Shown here: one piece after another, positions 25,769 to 35,066 of the stretch | How the letters are laid out: every line of letters begins with the position of its first letter | How positions within the stretch are numbered: the first letter of the stretch is position 1 | From: Phytohabitans rumicis | GTDB lineage: Bacteria > Actinomycetota > Actinomycetes > Mycobacteriales > Micromonosporaceae | DNA length: 64,000 nt | Assembly: GCF_011764445.1 (NCBI RefSeq) | Contig: NZ_BLPG01000001.1 | Location: forward strand, 248,001-312,000 | Direction of reading: 5' to 3' | Position numbers and translations under genes: made by a program | The notes under the pieces: generated by a model | Told to the model about the DNA's origin: nothing | Seen by the model: only the letters and a program-made list of their open reading frames with translations | Databases searched by the model: none

Positions 25769-25794
25769 TTTCAATCGATACTTGCAACTGTTTC
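25769..25794 (+). promoter_or_regulatory. Shared 26-bp xylan-locus element, copy B (CE1-GH10 operon)
   Basis: Reads TTTCA then ATCGATACTTGCAACTG then TTTC, 62 bases upstream of the CE1 esterase start. It differs from copy A in one base. Nothing else in the sequence between the genes is conserved to this degree, so selection on a regulatory site is the likely reason. Confidence 0.7.
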
Positions 25795-25856
25795 AGAGCC
25801 GGAACGCGGCCGGGTGATGGGCAGCCCGCCATCCTTCCCTGGAGGACCCACCACCC

Positions 25857-27164
25857 ATGAAACTCAAGCTCAAGATGCTGGCCGCCGCGGTCGCGGCCGC
25901 CGCGCTCGCCGTCGTGGCGGCGGTGACCTTCGCGCAACCCGCGTCGGCCGCGTCGTTGGTCGAGGTGACGGGGTTCGGCACCAACCCCACCAACGCCCGC
26001 ATGCACCTGTACGTGCCGGACCAGGTGGCGGCCCGCCCCGGCCTCCTGGTGGCGGTGCACTACTGCGGCGGCTCCGGACCGGGGTTCTACTCCCAAACGG
26101 GGTACGCCAACCTTGCCAACCAGTACGGCTTCATCGTGATCTACCCGTCGGTGACCCGCAGCAGCGGGTGCTGGGACGTCTCGTCCGCGGCCGCCTTGCG
26201 CCGGGGCGGGGGCAGCGACCCGGTCGGCATCATGTCGATGGTCGACTACGTGCGCGCCCGCTACCCGGTCGACGCCAACAAGATCTTCGTCACCGGCACC
26301 TCCTCCGGCGCCATGATGACCAACGTCCTGCTCGGCGACTACCCTGACGTGTTCAAGGCCGGCGCCTCCTTCGCCGGCGTGCCGTTCGCCTGCTTCGCCA
26401 CCACCAACGGCTCGGAGTGGAACAGCGAATGCGCCAACGGGACCATCATCCGGACCGCGCAGCAGTGGGGCGACCTGGTCCGCAACGCGTACCCCGGCTA
26501 CACCGGCGCCCGCCCGCGGATGCAGATCTGGCACGGCACCAACGACGACATCCTGCGCTACCCGAACTTCGGCGAGCAGGTCAAGCAGTGGACCAACGTG
26601 CACGGGTTGAGCCAGACCCCGTCGTTCACCGACACCCCGCAGTCCGGCTACACGCGCACCCGGTACGGCGGCACGGGCGGGCAGGCGCCGGTCGAGGCGA
26701 TCAGCATGCAGGGTGTCTCGCACAACCTGCCGGTCGACGCCGCCCAGGTGATCCGCTTCTTCGGGCTGGACAGCACCACCACGCCCACGACGGCGCCGAC
26801 CAGCGCCCCGCCCACCAGCACGCCACCGACCAGCGCCCCGCCGGCCGGTGGCTGCCGGGTCGGGTACACGGTCAACGCGTGGAACACCGGACTGACCGCC
26901 AGCGTCACGATCACCAACGGCGGCAGCACGGCCATCAACGGCTGGACCCTGGCGTTCACCCTCCCCAGTGGACAGACCATCACCAACGGATGGAACGCCA
27001 CCTACACCCCCACCAGCGGAGCGGTGACCGCCCGCAACGTGTCGTACAACGGCACCATCGCGCCGAACGCGTCGACGAACATCGGCTTCCAGGCCACCCA
27101 CACCGGCAACACCGCCCGGCCGACGGCGTTCACCCTCAACGGCACCGCCTGCACGGTGGCCTGA
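25857..27164 (+). CDS. Secreted CE1-type esterase (PHB depolymerase/feruloyl or acetylxylan esterase) with CBM2
   Basis: A 435-residue secreted esterase. A signal peptide (about 1-31) precedes an alpha/beta-hydrolase domain of the CE1/PHB-depolymerase type with Ser149 in GTSSGAM, an acidic residue in HGTNDDIL and His in GVSHNLPVD. A TSAPP-type linker and a C-terminal CBM2 (NAWNTGLTASVTITNGG) follow. The partner genes favour an acetylxylan or feruloyl esterase over a polyester depolymerase. GGAGG stands about 11 bases before the ATG. It is the first gene of the plus-strand operon and ends 12 bases before the xylanase. Confidence 0.9.
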   Translation: MKLKLKMLAAAVAAAALAVVAAVTFAQPASAASLVEVTGFGTNPTNARMHLYVPDQVAARPGLLVAVHYCGGSGPGFYSQTGYANLANQYGFIVIYPSVTRSSGCWDVSSAAALRRGGGSDPVGIMSMVDYVRARYPVDANKIFVTGTSSGAMMTNVLLGDYPDVFKAGASFAGVPFACFATTNGSEWNSECANGTIIRTAQQWGDLVRNAYPGYTGARPRMQIWHGTNDDILRYPNFGEQVKQWTNVHGLSQTPSFTDTPQSGYTRTRYGGTGGQAPVEAISMQGVSHNLPVDAAQVIRFFGLDSTTTPTTAPTSAPPTSTPPTSAPPAGGCRVGYTVNAWNTGLTASVTITNGGSTAINGWTLAFTLPSGQTITNGWNATYTPTSGAVTARNVSYNGTIAPNASTNIGFQATHTGNTARPTAFTLNGTACTVA

Positions 27165-28565
<1,401 letters not shown>

Positions 28566-28586
28566 CCGGCGCCGAAACAGGACGCC

Positions 28587-28620
28587 GGCGGGGTCGCCCG
28601 GACAGTCGGGCGACCCCGCC
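28587..28620 (+). terminator. Hairpin terminator of the CE1-GH10 operon
   Basis: A perfect 14-bp stem (28587-28600 with 28607-28620, GGCGGGGTCGCCCG on the left) and a six-base loop, 21 bases after the xylanase stop. No T tract follows, as is usual in high-GC actinomycetes. Confidence 0.8.
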
Positions 28621-28626
28621 CCGGCG

Positions 28627-28740
28627 CTACTTGGTCGGCGTGTCGATCCGCTCGTAGCCCGCCATGTCCATGGTGGACACCATCCGCAGGATGTCGTTCG
28701 CGGACTGCTCCGTCAACCGGGCGCGTCGGTGAGCCGCCTC
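28627..28740 (-). other. Short unassigned reading frame, possible C-terminal gene remnant
   Basis: On the minus strand after the kinase-like gene, an open stretch encodes about 37 residues ending MAGYERIDTPTK and a TAG at 28627. It looks like protein-coding sequence but has no start codon with a ribosome site. I do not recognise it. It may be the tail of a lost gene or a tiny protein starting at an internal ATG. Confidence 0.3.
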
Positions 28741-29716
28741 AGACGGCGGCGAGCGCCTTGGCGATGTTCCACTCGGCGAGGTCGAGCATCCATTGCCGGT
28801 CCGGGAAATCGGTGTCAGCTATCCGCAGCGGCCCTTCGATGAGCGACAGCACCTGCGCGTACCGGTAGAGCTCCAGCCTGTCCGGGTCGAGATCGACCGG
28901 CCGCAGCGCCGGATACGCGTCGTCGAAGCGCATCCGCAGCCAGGCGTGCTCCCATTCGACGTCGAAGTACGCCAGGCCCTCGAAGTCGATGAGAACCGGT
29001 TCACCGTCCGGCGTGACCAGTACGTGGTCCGGTCCGAGCTCGCCGTGTACCAGTACGTAGGTGCTCCGGGGCGACACCTTGCCACGGAGGTGACCCACAT
29101 GCGCGGCGATCCGGTGACGCGCGTCGGCGAGTCGGGCGTCGCGGGCCGCTGCCGCGTCGAGGTGGCCGAGCGCCCGGTCCACGATGACGTCCTCGGTGCG
29201 CCGAGTCTGGGACGCCTCGTCGCGGGCGATGGCCGCGAGCTTGCCGTAGCGCGAGCCAAACGTGGTGTGCATGCGGCGCAACGCGTCACCGAGCGCGGAC
29301 AGTGGGCCGGCGGCGGCAGCGGGGTCGCGCTCCATCAGCGCCTCCAGCCGGAGCGCGCCGGCGTCTTCCACCAACGCGATGTCGACATTGAGGTGCTTGC
29401 CGCCGCGGTCGAGCATTATCAGCCGCGGGACGCGCACCCCCGCTGCGGTGAGCGCCGCGTGGTTGGTGGCGAACAGGTCCGCGCCCGACGCGTCGGTGAA
29501 CGGGTCGTCCGGGACGGCGGGCGACGGTGGCCAGTAGTTCTCGGCCGCCGCCCACGTGTAGAGAATCACGCTTGTCCGGTCGTCCAGCCCGAGCCGGTAG
29601 ACGCCCTTCTTGCTGCCGCCGGTCAGCCGGTCCAGCGAGGTCAGCCGCCGGTCGGCGCCGAACTGCTCGGTCACCAGGTCGTGCAGGTCATCTGGCCGCA
29701 GGAATGCCCTGGTCAT
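28739..29716 (-). CDS. Aminoglycoside phosphotransferase/kinase-like (APH) family protein
   Basis: A 325-residue protein with the APH/choline-kinase-like fold. The N-terminal lobe has GGSKKGVYRL, a glycine-rich loop analogue. The catalytic region reads VLVHGELGPDHVLV and LIDFEG, where the family consensus is HGDxxxxN and DFG/DxD-like. The catalytic-loop Asp is Glu and the Asn is His, so normal phosphotransfer is uncertain. The ATG at 29716 overlaps the maleylacetate reductase stop by ATGA. Third gene of the hydroxyquinol operon. A small-molecule kinase or a non-catalytic homologue are both possible. Confidence 0.75.
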   Translation of the reverse strand: MTRAFLRPDDLHDLVTEQFGADRRLTSLDRLTGGSKKGVYRLGLDDRTSVILYTWAAAENYWPPSPAVPDDPFTDASGADLFATNHAALTAAGVRVPRLIMLDRGGKHLNVDIALVEDAGALRLEALMERDPAAAAGPLSALGDALRRMHTTFGSRYGKLAAIARDEASQTRRTEDVIVDRALGHLDAAAARDARLADARHRIAAHVGHLRGKVSPRSTYVLVHGELGPDHVLVTPDGEPVLIDFEGLAYFDVEWEHAWLRMRFDDAYPALRPVDLDPDRLELYRYAQVLSLIEGPLRIADTDFPDRQWMLDLAEWNIAKALAAV

Positions 29717-30780
29717 AGCCGCCTCTCGCCGTCGTAGGCGTGCTGCAGCAGGGTGCGGACGCCGGCGCGGGTGACCGGACGGGGGTTGGCGTACGGGTCG
29801 CGGGTGGCCAGGTCGGCGGCCCGGTCCAGGTCCTGTTCGCGCATGCCGAGGGCGGCCAGCGACCGGGGTGCGCCGGCCGCGGCGGCGAGCCGGTGCAGGG
29901 CGGCCGCGCCGGCGCCACCCGGCTCCCCCAGCGCCCGCGCGACCGCCGCGTCGGCGTCCGGCGCGTGCGCGGCGTTGTACGCCAGGGCGTGCGGCAGGAT
30001 CACCGCGTGCGCGCCGGCGTGCGGCAGGTCGAAGGTGCCGCCGAGGACGTGGCACAGCTTGTGGTGCAGGGACATGGCGGTGCCGCCCAGGCACGTGCCG
30101 CACAGCCAGGCGCCGTACAGGGCCTGGGCGCGGTGCTCGTCGTCCGGCGCGGCGACGAGAGCGGGCAGCGCCGTGCCGAGCGCCCGGATGCCCTCCCGCG
30201 CCAGCAGTTCGATGGGTGGGGACCGGTCCGGGGCGTACAGGGCCTCGACGGCGTGGGCGAGGGCGTTCATGCCGCTGGGGCCGGCGACACCCGCGGGCAG
30301 GGCGCGGGTCAGGTCCGGGTCGTAGATCACCGTGCGGGGGCGTACGCGCGGGTCGCGGCCGGTCCGCTTCACGCCGGCCTCGGTCAGGCCCCAGACCGGT
30401 GTCATCTCCGACCCGGCGTACGTGGTCGGGACGGCCAGGATCGGCAGCCCTTCGGTGAGCGCGACCGCCTTGGCCAGCCCGACCGCCGAGCCGCCGCCGA
30501 ACGCGACCAGCCCGTCGGCGTCCAGGTCACGCACCGCGGCGCGGGCGTCGTCGGCGACCGCGACCGGGACGTGCATGACGGCCCGGGGCAGGTAGCCGGC
30601 GACGCGGTCGGCGTACCCGGCGGTCAACTCCCGGACGGTGCCGGCCTGGCCCGGTGTGCACACCACCACCGGGCGGCGCAAACCCAGCCGGTCACACTCG
30701 TCCGGGAGCGCCGCGACCGCCCCGGCCGCGAAGACCACCCGCACCGGCGCCGGCTCGTAGGTGAAGTCCAGCACCGTCAC
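29713..30780 (-). CDS. Maleylacetate reductase (iron-containing alcohol dehydrogenase family)
   Basis: A 355-residue NAD(P)H-dependent reductase that turns maleylacetate into 3-oxoadipate, feeding the 3-oxoadipate pathway. It shows the nucleotide-binding stretch GLVAFGGGSAVGLAKAVAL, AVPTTYAGSEMTPVWG, and the C-terminal region LHHKLCHVLGGTFDLPHAG where metal-type members carry His ligands. The GTG at 30780 overlaps the dioxygenase stop by GTGA, which fixes the start; the longer open frame is antisense to other genes. The adjoining ring-cleavage dioxygenase makes its substrate. Confidence 0.92.
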   Translation of the reverse strand: MTVLDFTYEPAPVRVVFAAGAVAALPDECDRLGLRRPVVVCTPGQAGTVRELTAGYADRVAGYLPRAVMHVPVAVADDARAAVRDLDADGLVAFGGGSAVGLAKAVALTEGLPILAVPTTYAGSEMTPVWGLTEAGVKRTGRDPRVRPRTVIYDPDLTRALPAGVAGPSGMNALAHAVEALYAPDRSPPIELLAREGIRALGTALPALVAAPDDEHRAQALYGAWLCGTCLGGTAMSLHHKLCHVLGGTFDLPHAGAHAVILPHALAYNAAHAPDADAAVARALGEPGGAGAAALHRLAAAAGAPRSLAALGMREQDLDRAADLATRDPYANPRPVTRAGVRTLLQHAYDGERRL

Positions 30781-31637
30781 GCTCCACACAGGACGATGTC
30801 GAACTCGACGTACCAGAATGGGCTCGGCAGCCCGGCCTCGGCGGCGCGGTCCGGGTCGTCGACGCGGGTGAACTCGCGGACCAGGCTGGGCTTGACCGCG
30901 AACACCGCGTCCGAGTCCAGGTACGGCCCGCCGGCCACGAACACGTGCGTGGTCACCGGAAGGTGGCCCTGCGCGGCGCCGATCAGATGGATGTGCGCCG
31001 GCCGGTACGGGTGCCGGCCGGTCGCCCGCAACAGCTGCCCGACCGGCCCGTCGGTCGGGATCGGGTAGTGGCTCGGCACCACCGTCCGGAAGCGGAAACG
31101 GCCGTCGGCGTCGGTGGTGAACAGGCCACGCCCGTTGCCCGCCGGCTGCGCGTCCGGGACCTGCACGTCGTAGAACCCGTCCTGGTCGCACTGCCACACG
31201 TCCACGCTCGCCCCGGGCAACGGCACGCCGTCCGCGCCGCGCACCACGCCAGTCACCAGGCAGGGCTCGCCCCGGCCGACCAGGTCGATCGAGTCGCCGT
31301 TCGCGCGCGGCGGCGAGGCCACCACATGGAACGGGCCGAGCACCGTCGACTCGGTGCCGCCGGGCCGGCTGTTGACCGCCTCCACGAGCGTGGACACGCC
31401 CAGCACGTCGGAGAGCAGGATGAACTCCTGCCGGGTGTCGGTGCACGCCTGCCCGGTGGCGGTCAGGAACCCGATCGCGGCCTCCCACTCCGCCAGCGTC
31501 GGCCGTACCTCGCCGACGAACGCGTGCAGGTGGGTGACCAGGCTGGCCAGGACGGTACGCAGGCGCTCGTCCGGGGCGTCACGGAAGCTGTCGGCCACCC
31601 GGGCGGCCAGCGCCGGGTCGGCGGATTCGGTGCCCAT
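30777..31637 (-). CDS. Intradiol ring-cleavage dioxygenase, probably hydroxyquinol 1,2-dioxygenase
   Basis: A 286-residue non-heme Fe(III) dioxygenase. It has the N-terminal helical dimer domain, LGPFHV, then the ligands Tyr in QDGFYDVQ, Tyr in VVPSHYPIPTDGPVG, and two His in RPAHIHL, the catechol 1,2-dioxygenase-type set. It is followed directly by maleylacetate reductase, which suggests the hydroxyquinol (1,2,4-trihydroxybenzene) route of resorcinol-type breakdown. The ATG at 31637 has GGAGGAGG close upstream and lies inside the end of the MerR gene, so the two overlap by 59 bases. Confidence 0.9.
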   Translation of the reverse strand: MGTESADPALAARVADSFRDAPDERLRTVLASLVTHLHAFVGEVRPTLAEWEAAIGFLTATGQACTDTRQEFILLSDVLGVSTLVEAVNSRPGGTESTVLGPFHVVASPPRANGDSIDLVGRGEPCLVTGVVRGADGVPLPGASVDVWQCDQDGFYDVQVPDAQPAGNGRGLFTTDADGRFRFRTVVPSHYPIPTDGPVGQLLRATGRHPYRPAHIHLIGAAQGHLPVTTHVFVAGGPYLDSDAVFAVKPSLVREFTRVDDPDRAAEAGLPSPFWYVEFDIVLCGA

Positions 31638-32016
31638 CCGCCCATCCTCCTCCCGACGGGGGCACACGCCGCTGGGTGGCATCGAGGTAGTCGTGCAGCG
31701 CCTGGCGGGAGCGGGTGAGCGTGTCGATGTGTCGGTCCAACCCGTGCAGGCGTGCGCGCAGCGTGTCCAGCAGTTCGGGGCAGGGCACGAGCTCTGGGTC
31801 CGCGCCGGTGGCACAGGGCAGGATGAACCCGATTTCCTGGGTCGACAGCCCGGCGTCCAGCAGCTTCCTGATCTGGGCCACGGTCACGATGTCGTCGTGG
31901 GCGTACTCGCGATAGCCGCTGGTGCCGCGGTCGGGCTCGAGCAGGCCCTGCGCCTCGTAGTAGCGCAGCTGGTGCGCGTTGACTCCGGTCCGCCGGCTCA
32001 GCTCCCCGATCAGCAC
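31579..32016 (-). CDS. MerR family regulator of the hydroxyquinol operon
   Basis: A 145-residue regulator. It starts at a GTG at 32016 and opens with the MerR winged helix (LSRRTGVNAHQLRYYEAQGL), followed by the dimer helix. Two Cys (ILPCATG and LVPCPEL) flank the effector region. The 59-base overlap with the dioxygenase gene implies one message. Its operator is visible: a palindrome lies between -35-like and -10-like boxes 12 bases upstream, in the promoter of the divergent oxidoreductase. MerR proteins bind elongated spacers and twist the DNA to activate. Confidence 0.88.
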   Translation of the reverse strand: MLIGELSRRTGVNAHQLRYYEAQGLLEPDRGTSGYREYAHDDIVTVAQIRKLLDAGLSTQEIGFILPCATGADPELVPCPELLDTLRARLHGLDRHIDTLTRSRQALHDYLDATQRRVPPSGGGWADGHRIRRPGAGRPGGRQLP

Positions 32017-32027
32017 GCGCGCTCCTC

Positions 32028-32060
32028 TTGACCTTCATACCGGTGTGAACCCTGATGATT
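32028..32060 (+). promoter_or_regulatory. MerR-type promoter with palindromic spacer
   Basis: A TTGACC box (32028-32033) and a TGATGA box (32054-32059) are 20 bases apart, longer than the normal 17. The spacer contains the imperfect palindrome TTCATACCGGTGTGAA (32034-32049). This is the standard layout of a MerR-activated promoter; it points to the oxidoreductase gene at 32099. Confidence 0.65.
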
Positions 32061-32098
32061 CTGCCAGCAACAACGACCCACCTCGATGGAGAACAACG

Positions 32099-32986
32099 AT
32101 GCAGAATCGCGATGCTGGCCACACTCCCGTGACGGTCATCGGCCTGGGCCTGATGGGTCAGGCGCTGGCCGGGGCGTTCCTGCGCGCCGGTCACCCGACC
32201 ACCGTGTGGAACCGCACGGCGGCGAAGGCCGACCGCCTCGTCGCCCAGGGCGCGAAGCCCGCCCACTCGGTCGGCGACGCCGTCGCGGCCAGCCCACTCC
32301 TTGTCGTTTGCGTGTCCGACTATCGCGCGGTGCGCGATCTGCTCGACCCGCTGGGCGATGCCCTCGACGGTCGGGTCCTGGTGAACCTGACCTCGGGCAC
32401 CTCGGCGCAGGCCCGGGAGACGGCCGATTGGGCGGCGCGGCGGGGTGTCACCTACCTGGACGGCGCCATCATGGCCGTGCCCGCGGGCATCGGCACCGCG
32501 GAAGCCGTCCTCCTCTACAGCGGCCCACGGTCGGCCTTCGACCGGTACGAGCCGGCCCTGCGCGGTCTCGGCGCGGGAACGACGTACCTCGGCGGCGACC
32601 ACGGCCTGTCGTCCCTGTACGACGTGGCCATCCTGGGCGTGATGTGGAGCGTCCTCAACGGCTTCCTCCACGGCGCCGCCCTGCTCGGCACGGCGGGGGT
32701 GGACGCGGGCGCGTTCGCCCCCTTCGCGAGCACGTCGATCGGGACCGTGACCGGCTGGTTGGCCGGCTACGCGCGGCAGATCGACGACGGCACGTACCCC
32801 GCCGACGACGCCACGATCGACACCCACCTGGCCGCGATGGACCACCTCGTACACGAAAGCGAGTCCGTCGGCGTCAACGCCGAGTTACCGAGACTCATCA
32901 AGGCCCTGACCGATCGGGCCATCGCTGACGGGCGCGGCGGCGACAGCTACGCGGCGATGATCGAACGGTTCCGCGCGCCACGGTAG
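32099..32986 (+). CDS. NAD(P)-dependent oxidoreductase, imine-reductase-like (6PGDH superfamily)
   Basis: A 295-residue oxidoreductase with an N-terminal Rossmann fold (VIGLGLMGQALAGAFLRAGH) and an NADP-type stretch TTVWNRTAAKADRLV, then a helical C-terminal dimer domain. The pattern resembles actinobacterial imine reductases and beta-hydroxyacid dehydrogenases. No canonical Lys of the hydroxyacid dehydrogenases is obvious at the active site, which favours the imine-reductase side. The ATG at 32099 lies 39 bases after the MerR -10 box. It is divergent from the MerR gene and probably induced by it. Substrate unknown. Confidence 0.85.
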   Translation: MQNRDAGHTPVTVIGLGLMGQALAGAFLRAGHPTTVWNRTAAKADRLVAQGAKPAHSVGDAVAASPLLVVCVSDYRAVRDLLDPLGDALDGRVLVNLTSGTSAQARETADWAARRGVTYLDGAIMAVPAGIGTAEAVLLYSGPRSAFDRYEPALRGLGAGTTYLGGDHGLSSLYDVAILGVMWSVLNGFLHGAALLGTAGVDAGAFAPFASTSIGTVTGWLAGYARQIDDGTYPADDATIDTHLAAMDHLVHESESVGVNAELPRLIKALTDRAIADGRGGDSYAAMIERFRAPR

Positions 32987-33001
32987 GCGTCGCCACCCTC
33001 G

Positions 33002-33406
33002 TCAGGCGGCCGTCTCCGGCAGCACCGCGATCGCGTTGATCTCGATCAGATACTCCTCGCGGACGAAGCCGGCGACGGCCACCATGGTCGAGGCCGGCGG
33101 CGGGCCGGTGAAGTATTGGCGGCGTACGGCGTGGATGGCGGCGAAGTCGGCCATGTCCCGCACGTACACGTCGACGCGGGCGATGTCGGCCAGCGTGCCG
33201 CCCGCCGCGGTGACGGCGGCGGCCAGGTTGCGGCACACCTGGTGGGTCTGCTCGGTGATGTCGCCGACCCCGGCGATGGTGCCGTCGGCCCGGCGCGCGG
33301 TCATGCCGGAGATGAAGACGAGCCGGCCCGGCGTGCTCACCGTCGCCTGGGAGAAGTGACCGTTGGGCGCGGCCAACTCCGCGGACGTGACCTGGTCAAA
33401 TGACAT
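33002..33406 (-). CDS. RidA family protein (enamine/imine deaminase-like)
   Basis: A 134-residue protein of the RidA/YjgF/YER057c family, forming trimers that hydrolyse reactive enamines or imines. It shows FISGMTARRADGTIAGVGDI, QTHQVCRNLAAAVTAAGGTL and the C-terminal YLIEINAIAVLP. Canonical RidA has an Arg near residue 105 that binds substrate; here the region reads ASTMVAVAGFV, so it may belong to a non-archetypal subgroup. It converges on the imine-reductase-like gene. A 37-residue membrane protein gene lies upstream on the same strand. Confidence 0.9.
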   Translation of the reverse strand: MSFDQVTSAELAAPNGHFSQATVSTPGRLVFISGMTARRADGTIAGVGDITEQTHQVCRNLAAAVTAAGGTLADIARVDVYVRDMADFAAIHAVRRQYFTGPPPASTMVAVAGFVREEYLIEINAIAVLPETAA

Positions 33407-33432
33407 CGAAGGCTCCTTAGGGGTCCAGGGGT

Positions 33433-33546
33433 TCAGTCTCCTAGGGCGACGTACAGCAGCACCACGACCAGCACGGCGAACACGACGAGCAGGACGCCCA
33501 CCAGCAAGGTCTCCCCGACTCCCCCACCGTCTTCGCCCTTCGACAC
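33433..33546 (-). CDS. Small single-pass membrane protein, 37 residues
   Basis: A tiny gene. The GTG at 33546 has AAAGGAG five bases upstream. The product opens with an acidic-glycine stretch (MSKGEDGGGVGE), then about 22 hydrophobic residues (ETLLVGVLLVVFAVLVVVLL), and ends YVALGD. The helix is rich in Val and Leu, so it probably sits once in the membrane with a short acidic end. No similar known protein comes to mind. It precedes the RidA gene by 26 bases and may share its message. The ribosome site and the stop are the main evidence. Confidence 0.6.
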   Translation of the reverse strand: MSKGEDGGGVGETLLVGVLLVVFAVLVVVLLYVALGD

Positions 33547-33718
33547 CACAGCTCCTTTGATTTGATATTTGATAAGACCGCCTTGATCATAATGCGCCCT
33601 CGGCCTACAGGACTAGTTGGCCGTTCGGGGTTGATCCGGGGCGAACCCGGATATACATCCGCCGTGGCTGACCCAATCATCGAAGGTACGAATGGGTCCG
33701 GCGGCTGGGGGAGGCAAC

Positions 33719-34894
33719 GTGAGAGGCGCAACGCGGCTGGTGGCGGTGGCAACGGTGCTGGCCGTGGCCGGGATGAGCGCGGCGTGCGGTGCTGGCACCG
33801 CCGATCCGCCGGTGACGGCCCAATCGGGCGGCGCGACCCACGACGGCCACGGTCAGGGCGCGCCGCCGCCGCCGTCGCCGACGCCGCCGCGCGCCGGTGA
33901 ACGGTTCGTGACACTCAAGATGCCGCAGCCGTACGCGCCGGTCGCGCCGAACGGAGGGACGGACGAGTACCGTTGCTTCCTGGTCGATCCGGGACTGTCC
34001 ACCCAGGCGTACCTGACGGGCAGCCAGTTCCTGCCGCAGAACGCCGACATCGTGCACCACGCGATCTTCTTCCAGATCCCTCCGGCGGGCGCGGCCGAGG
34101 CGCGCGAGCTTGACGAGGGTACGCCCGGCGAAGGCTGGCAGTGCTTCGGCGACTCCGGCGTGAACGGCGACGCGTGGGTGGCCCACTGGGCGCCGGGGGC
34201 GGACGAGGTGCTGTTGGACGAGGGCCTGGGGTACGAGATGCCGGCCGGCAGCCAACTCGTCATGCAGGTGCACTACAACCTGCTCGCGACCGGCGGAAAA
34301 TCCGGCAGCACCGACCAGTCCAGCATCCGGCTACGCCTCGCCGACGCCACCACCGCCATGACCCCACTGGCCACCATGCAGGCACCCGCACCGGTCGAAC
34401 TGCCGTGCACCGCGCAGGAAAGCGGCCCACTCTGCGACCGGGACGCCGCGATCAAGGACGTCACCCGCCGCTTCGGCCAGGACGTCGGCTCCAGCGCCGC
34501 CGACCTGCTCCAGTGGTGCAGCCAAGGCAAGCCGGCACCCGGATCCACCCAACACTGCGACCACCCGATGGAGGGCGCCGCCACCATCTACGCCACGGCC
34601 GGACACATGCACCTGCTCGGCCGCGCCATCACGATCGAACTCAACCCCGGAACCACCGGCGCCCAAACCCTGCTGGACGTACCCCAGTACAACTTCGACG
34701 ACCAGGCCATCCGCCCACTGGCCACCCCGGTAAAGATCAAGAAGGGCGACGTGCTCCGGGTCACCTGCACCCACGACGCCGGCCTGCGCAAGATGCTCCC
34801 CCAACTCCAATCGCTGCCACCCCGCTACGTCGTCTGGGGCGACGGCACCGCCGACGAAATGTGCCTCGGACTACTCATCGGCACCCCGTCGTAG
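33719..34894 (+). CDS. PHM/dopamine beta-monooxygenase-like type II copper protein
   Basis: A 391-residue exported protein. The N-terminus looks like a lipoprotein signal (AVAGMSAAC, Cys23). The body resembles the copper type II ascorbate-dependent monooxygenases: CuH ligands in VHHAIFF and VHYNLL, CuM ligands in GHMHLLG and Met in DEMCLG, the order seen in peptidylglycine alpha-hydroxylating monooxygenase. Such enzymes hydroxylate a C-H with O2 and two coppers. Start at the GTG at 33719 with GGGAGG upstream; the frame opens at 33692. Bacterial members are little studied, so the substrate is open. Confidence 0.8.
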   Translation: MRGATRLVAVATVLAVAGMSAACGAGTADPPVTAQSGGATHDGHGQGAPPPPSPTPPRAGERFVTLKMPQPYAPVAPNGGTDEYRCFLVDPGLSTQAYLTGSQFLPQNADIVHHAIFFQIPPAGAAEARELDEGTPGEGWQCFGDSGVNGDAWVAHWAPGADEVLLDEGLGYEMPAGSQLVMQVHYNLLATGGKSGSTDQSSIRLRLADATTAMTPLATMQAPAPVELPCTAQESGPLCDRDAAIKDVTRRFGQDVGSSAADLLQWCSQGKPAPGSTQHCDHPMEGAATIYATAGHMHLLGRAITIELNPGTTGAQTLLDVPQYNFDDQAIRPLATPVKIKKGDVLRVTCTHDAGLRKMLPQLQSLPPRYVVWGDGTADEMCLGLLIGTPS

Positions 34895-35025
34895 CGCGCG
34901 AACCTCACACAGATCCACGCCACCCAGTTGAGGCTGACCAGCAGGATCGGCCAGCCGATGAAGATCAAGAAACTGCCGCCCCGCTCGCTCGCCCAGCGCG
35001 GCAGCCAGGGGCAGCACGCTTTCAA
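34825..35025 (-). CDS. Possible small membrane protein, 66 residues
   Basis: A weakly supported short gene between the copper protein and the diguanylate cyclase. The frame from a TTG at 35025 encodes a stretch with one hydrophobic segment (LIFIGWPILLVSLNWVAWI). Its 3' end is antisense to the last 70 bases of the copper monooxygenase gene. No ribosome site better than AGGTGA is seen, and the family is not recognised. It could be non-coding. Confidence 0.3.
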   Translation of the reverse strand: MKACCPWLPRWASERGGSFLIFIGWPILLVSLNWVAWICVRFARYDGVPMSSPRHISSAVPSPQTT

Positions 35026-35066
35026 AACGGCTTCACCTGCCAGAGCGCGACCAGCGGGGACGCCGC

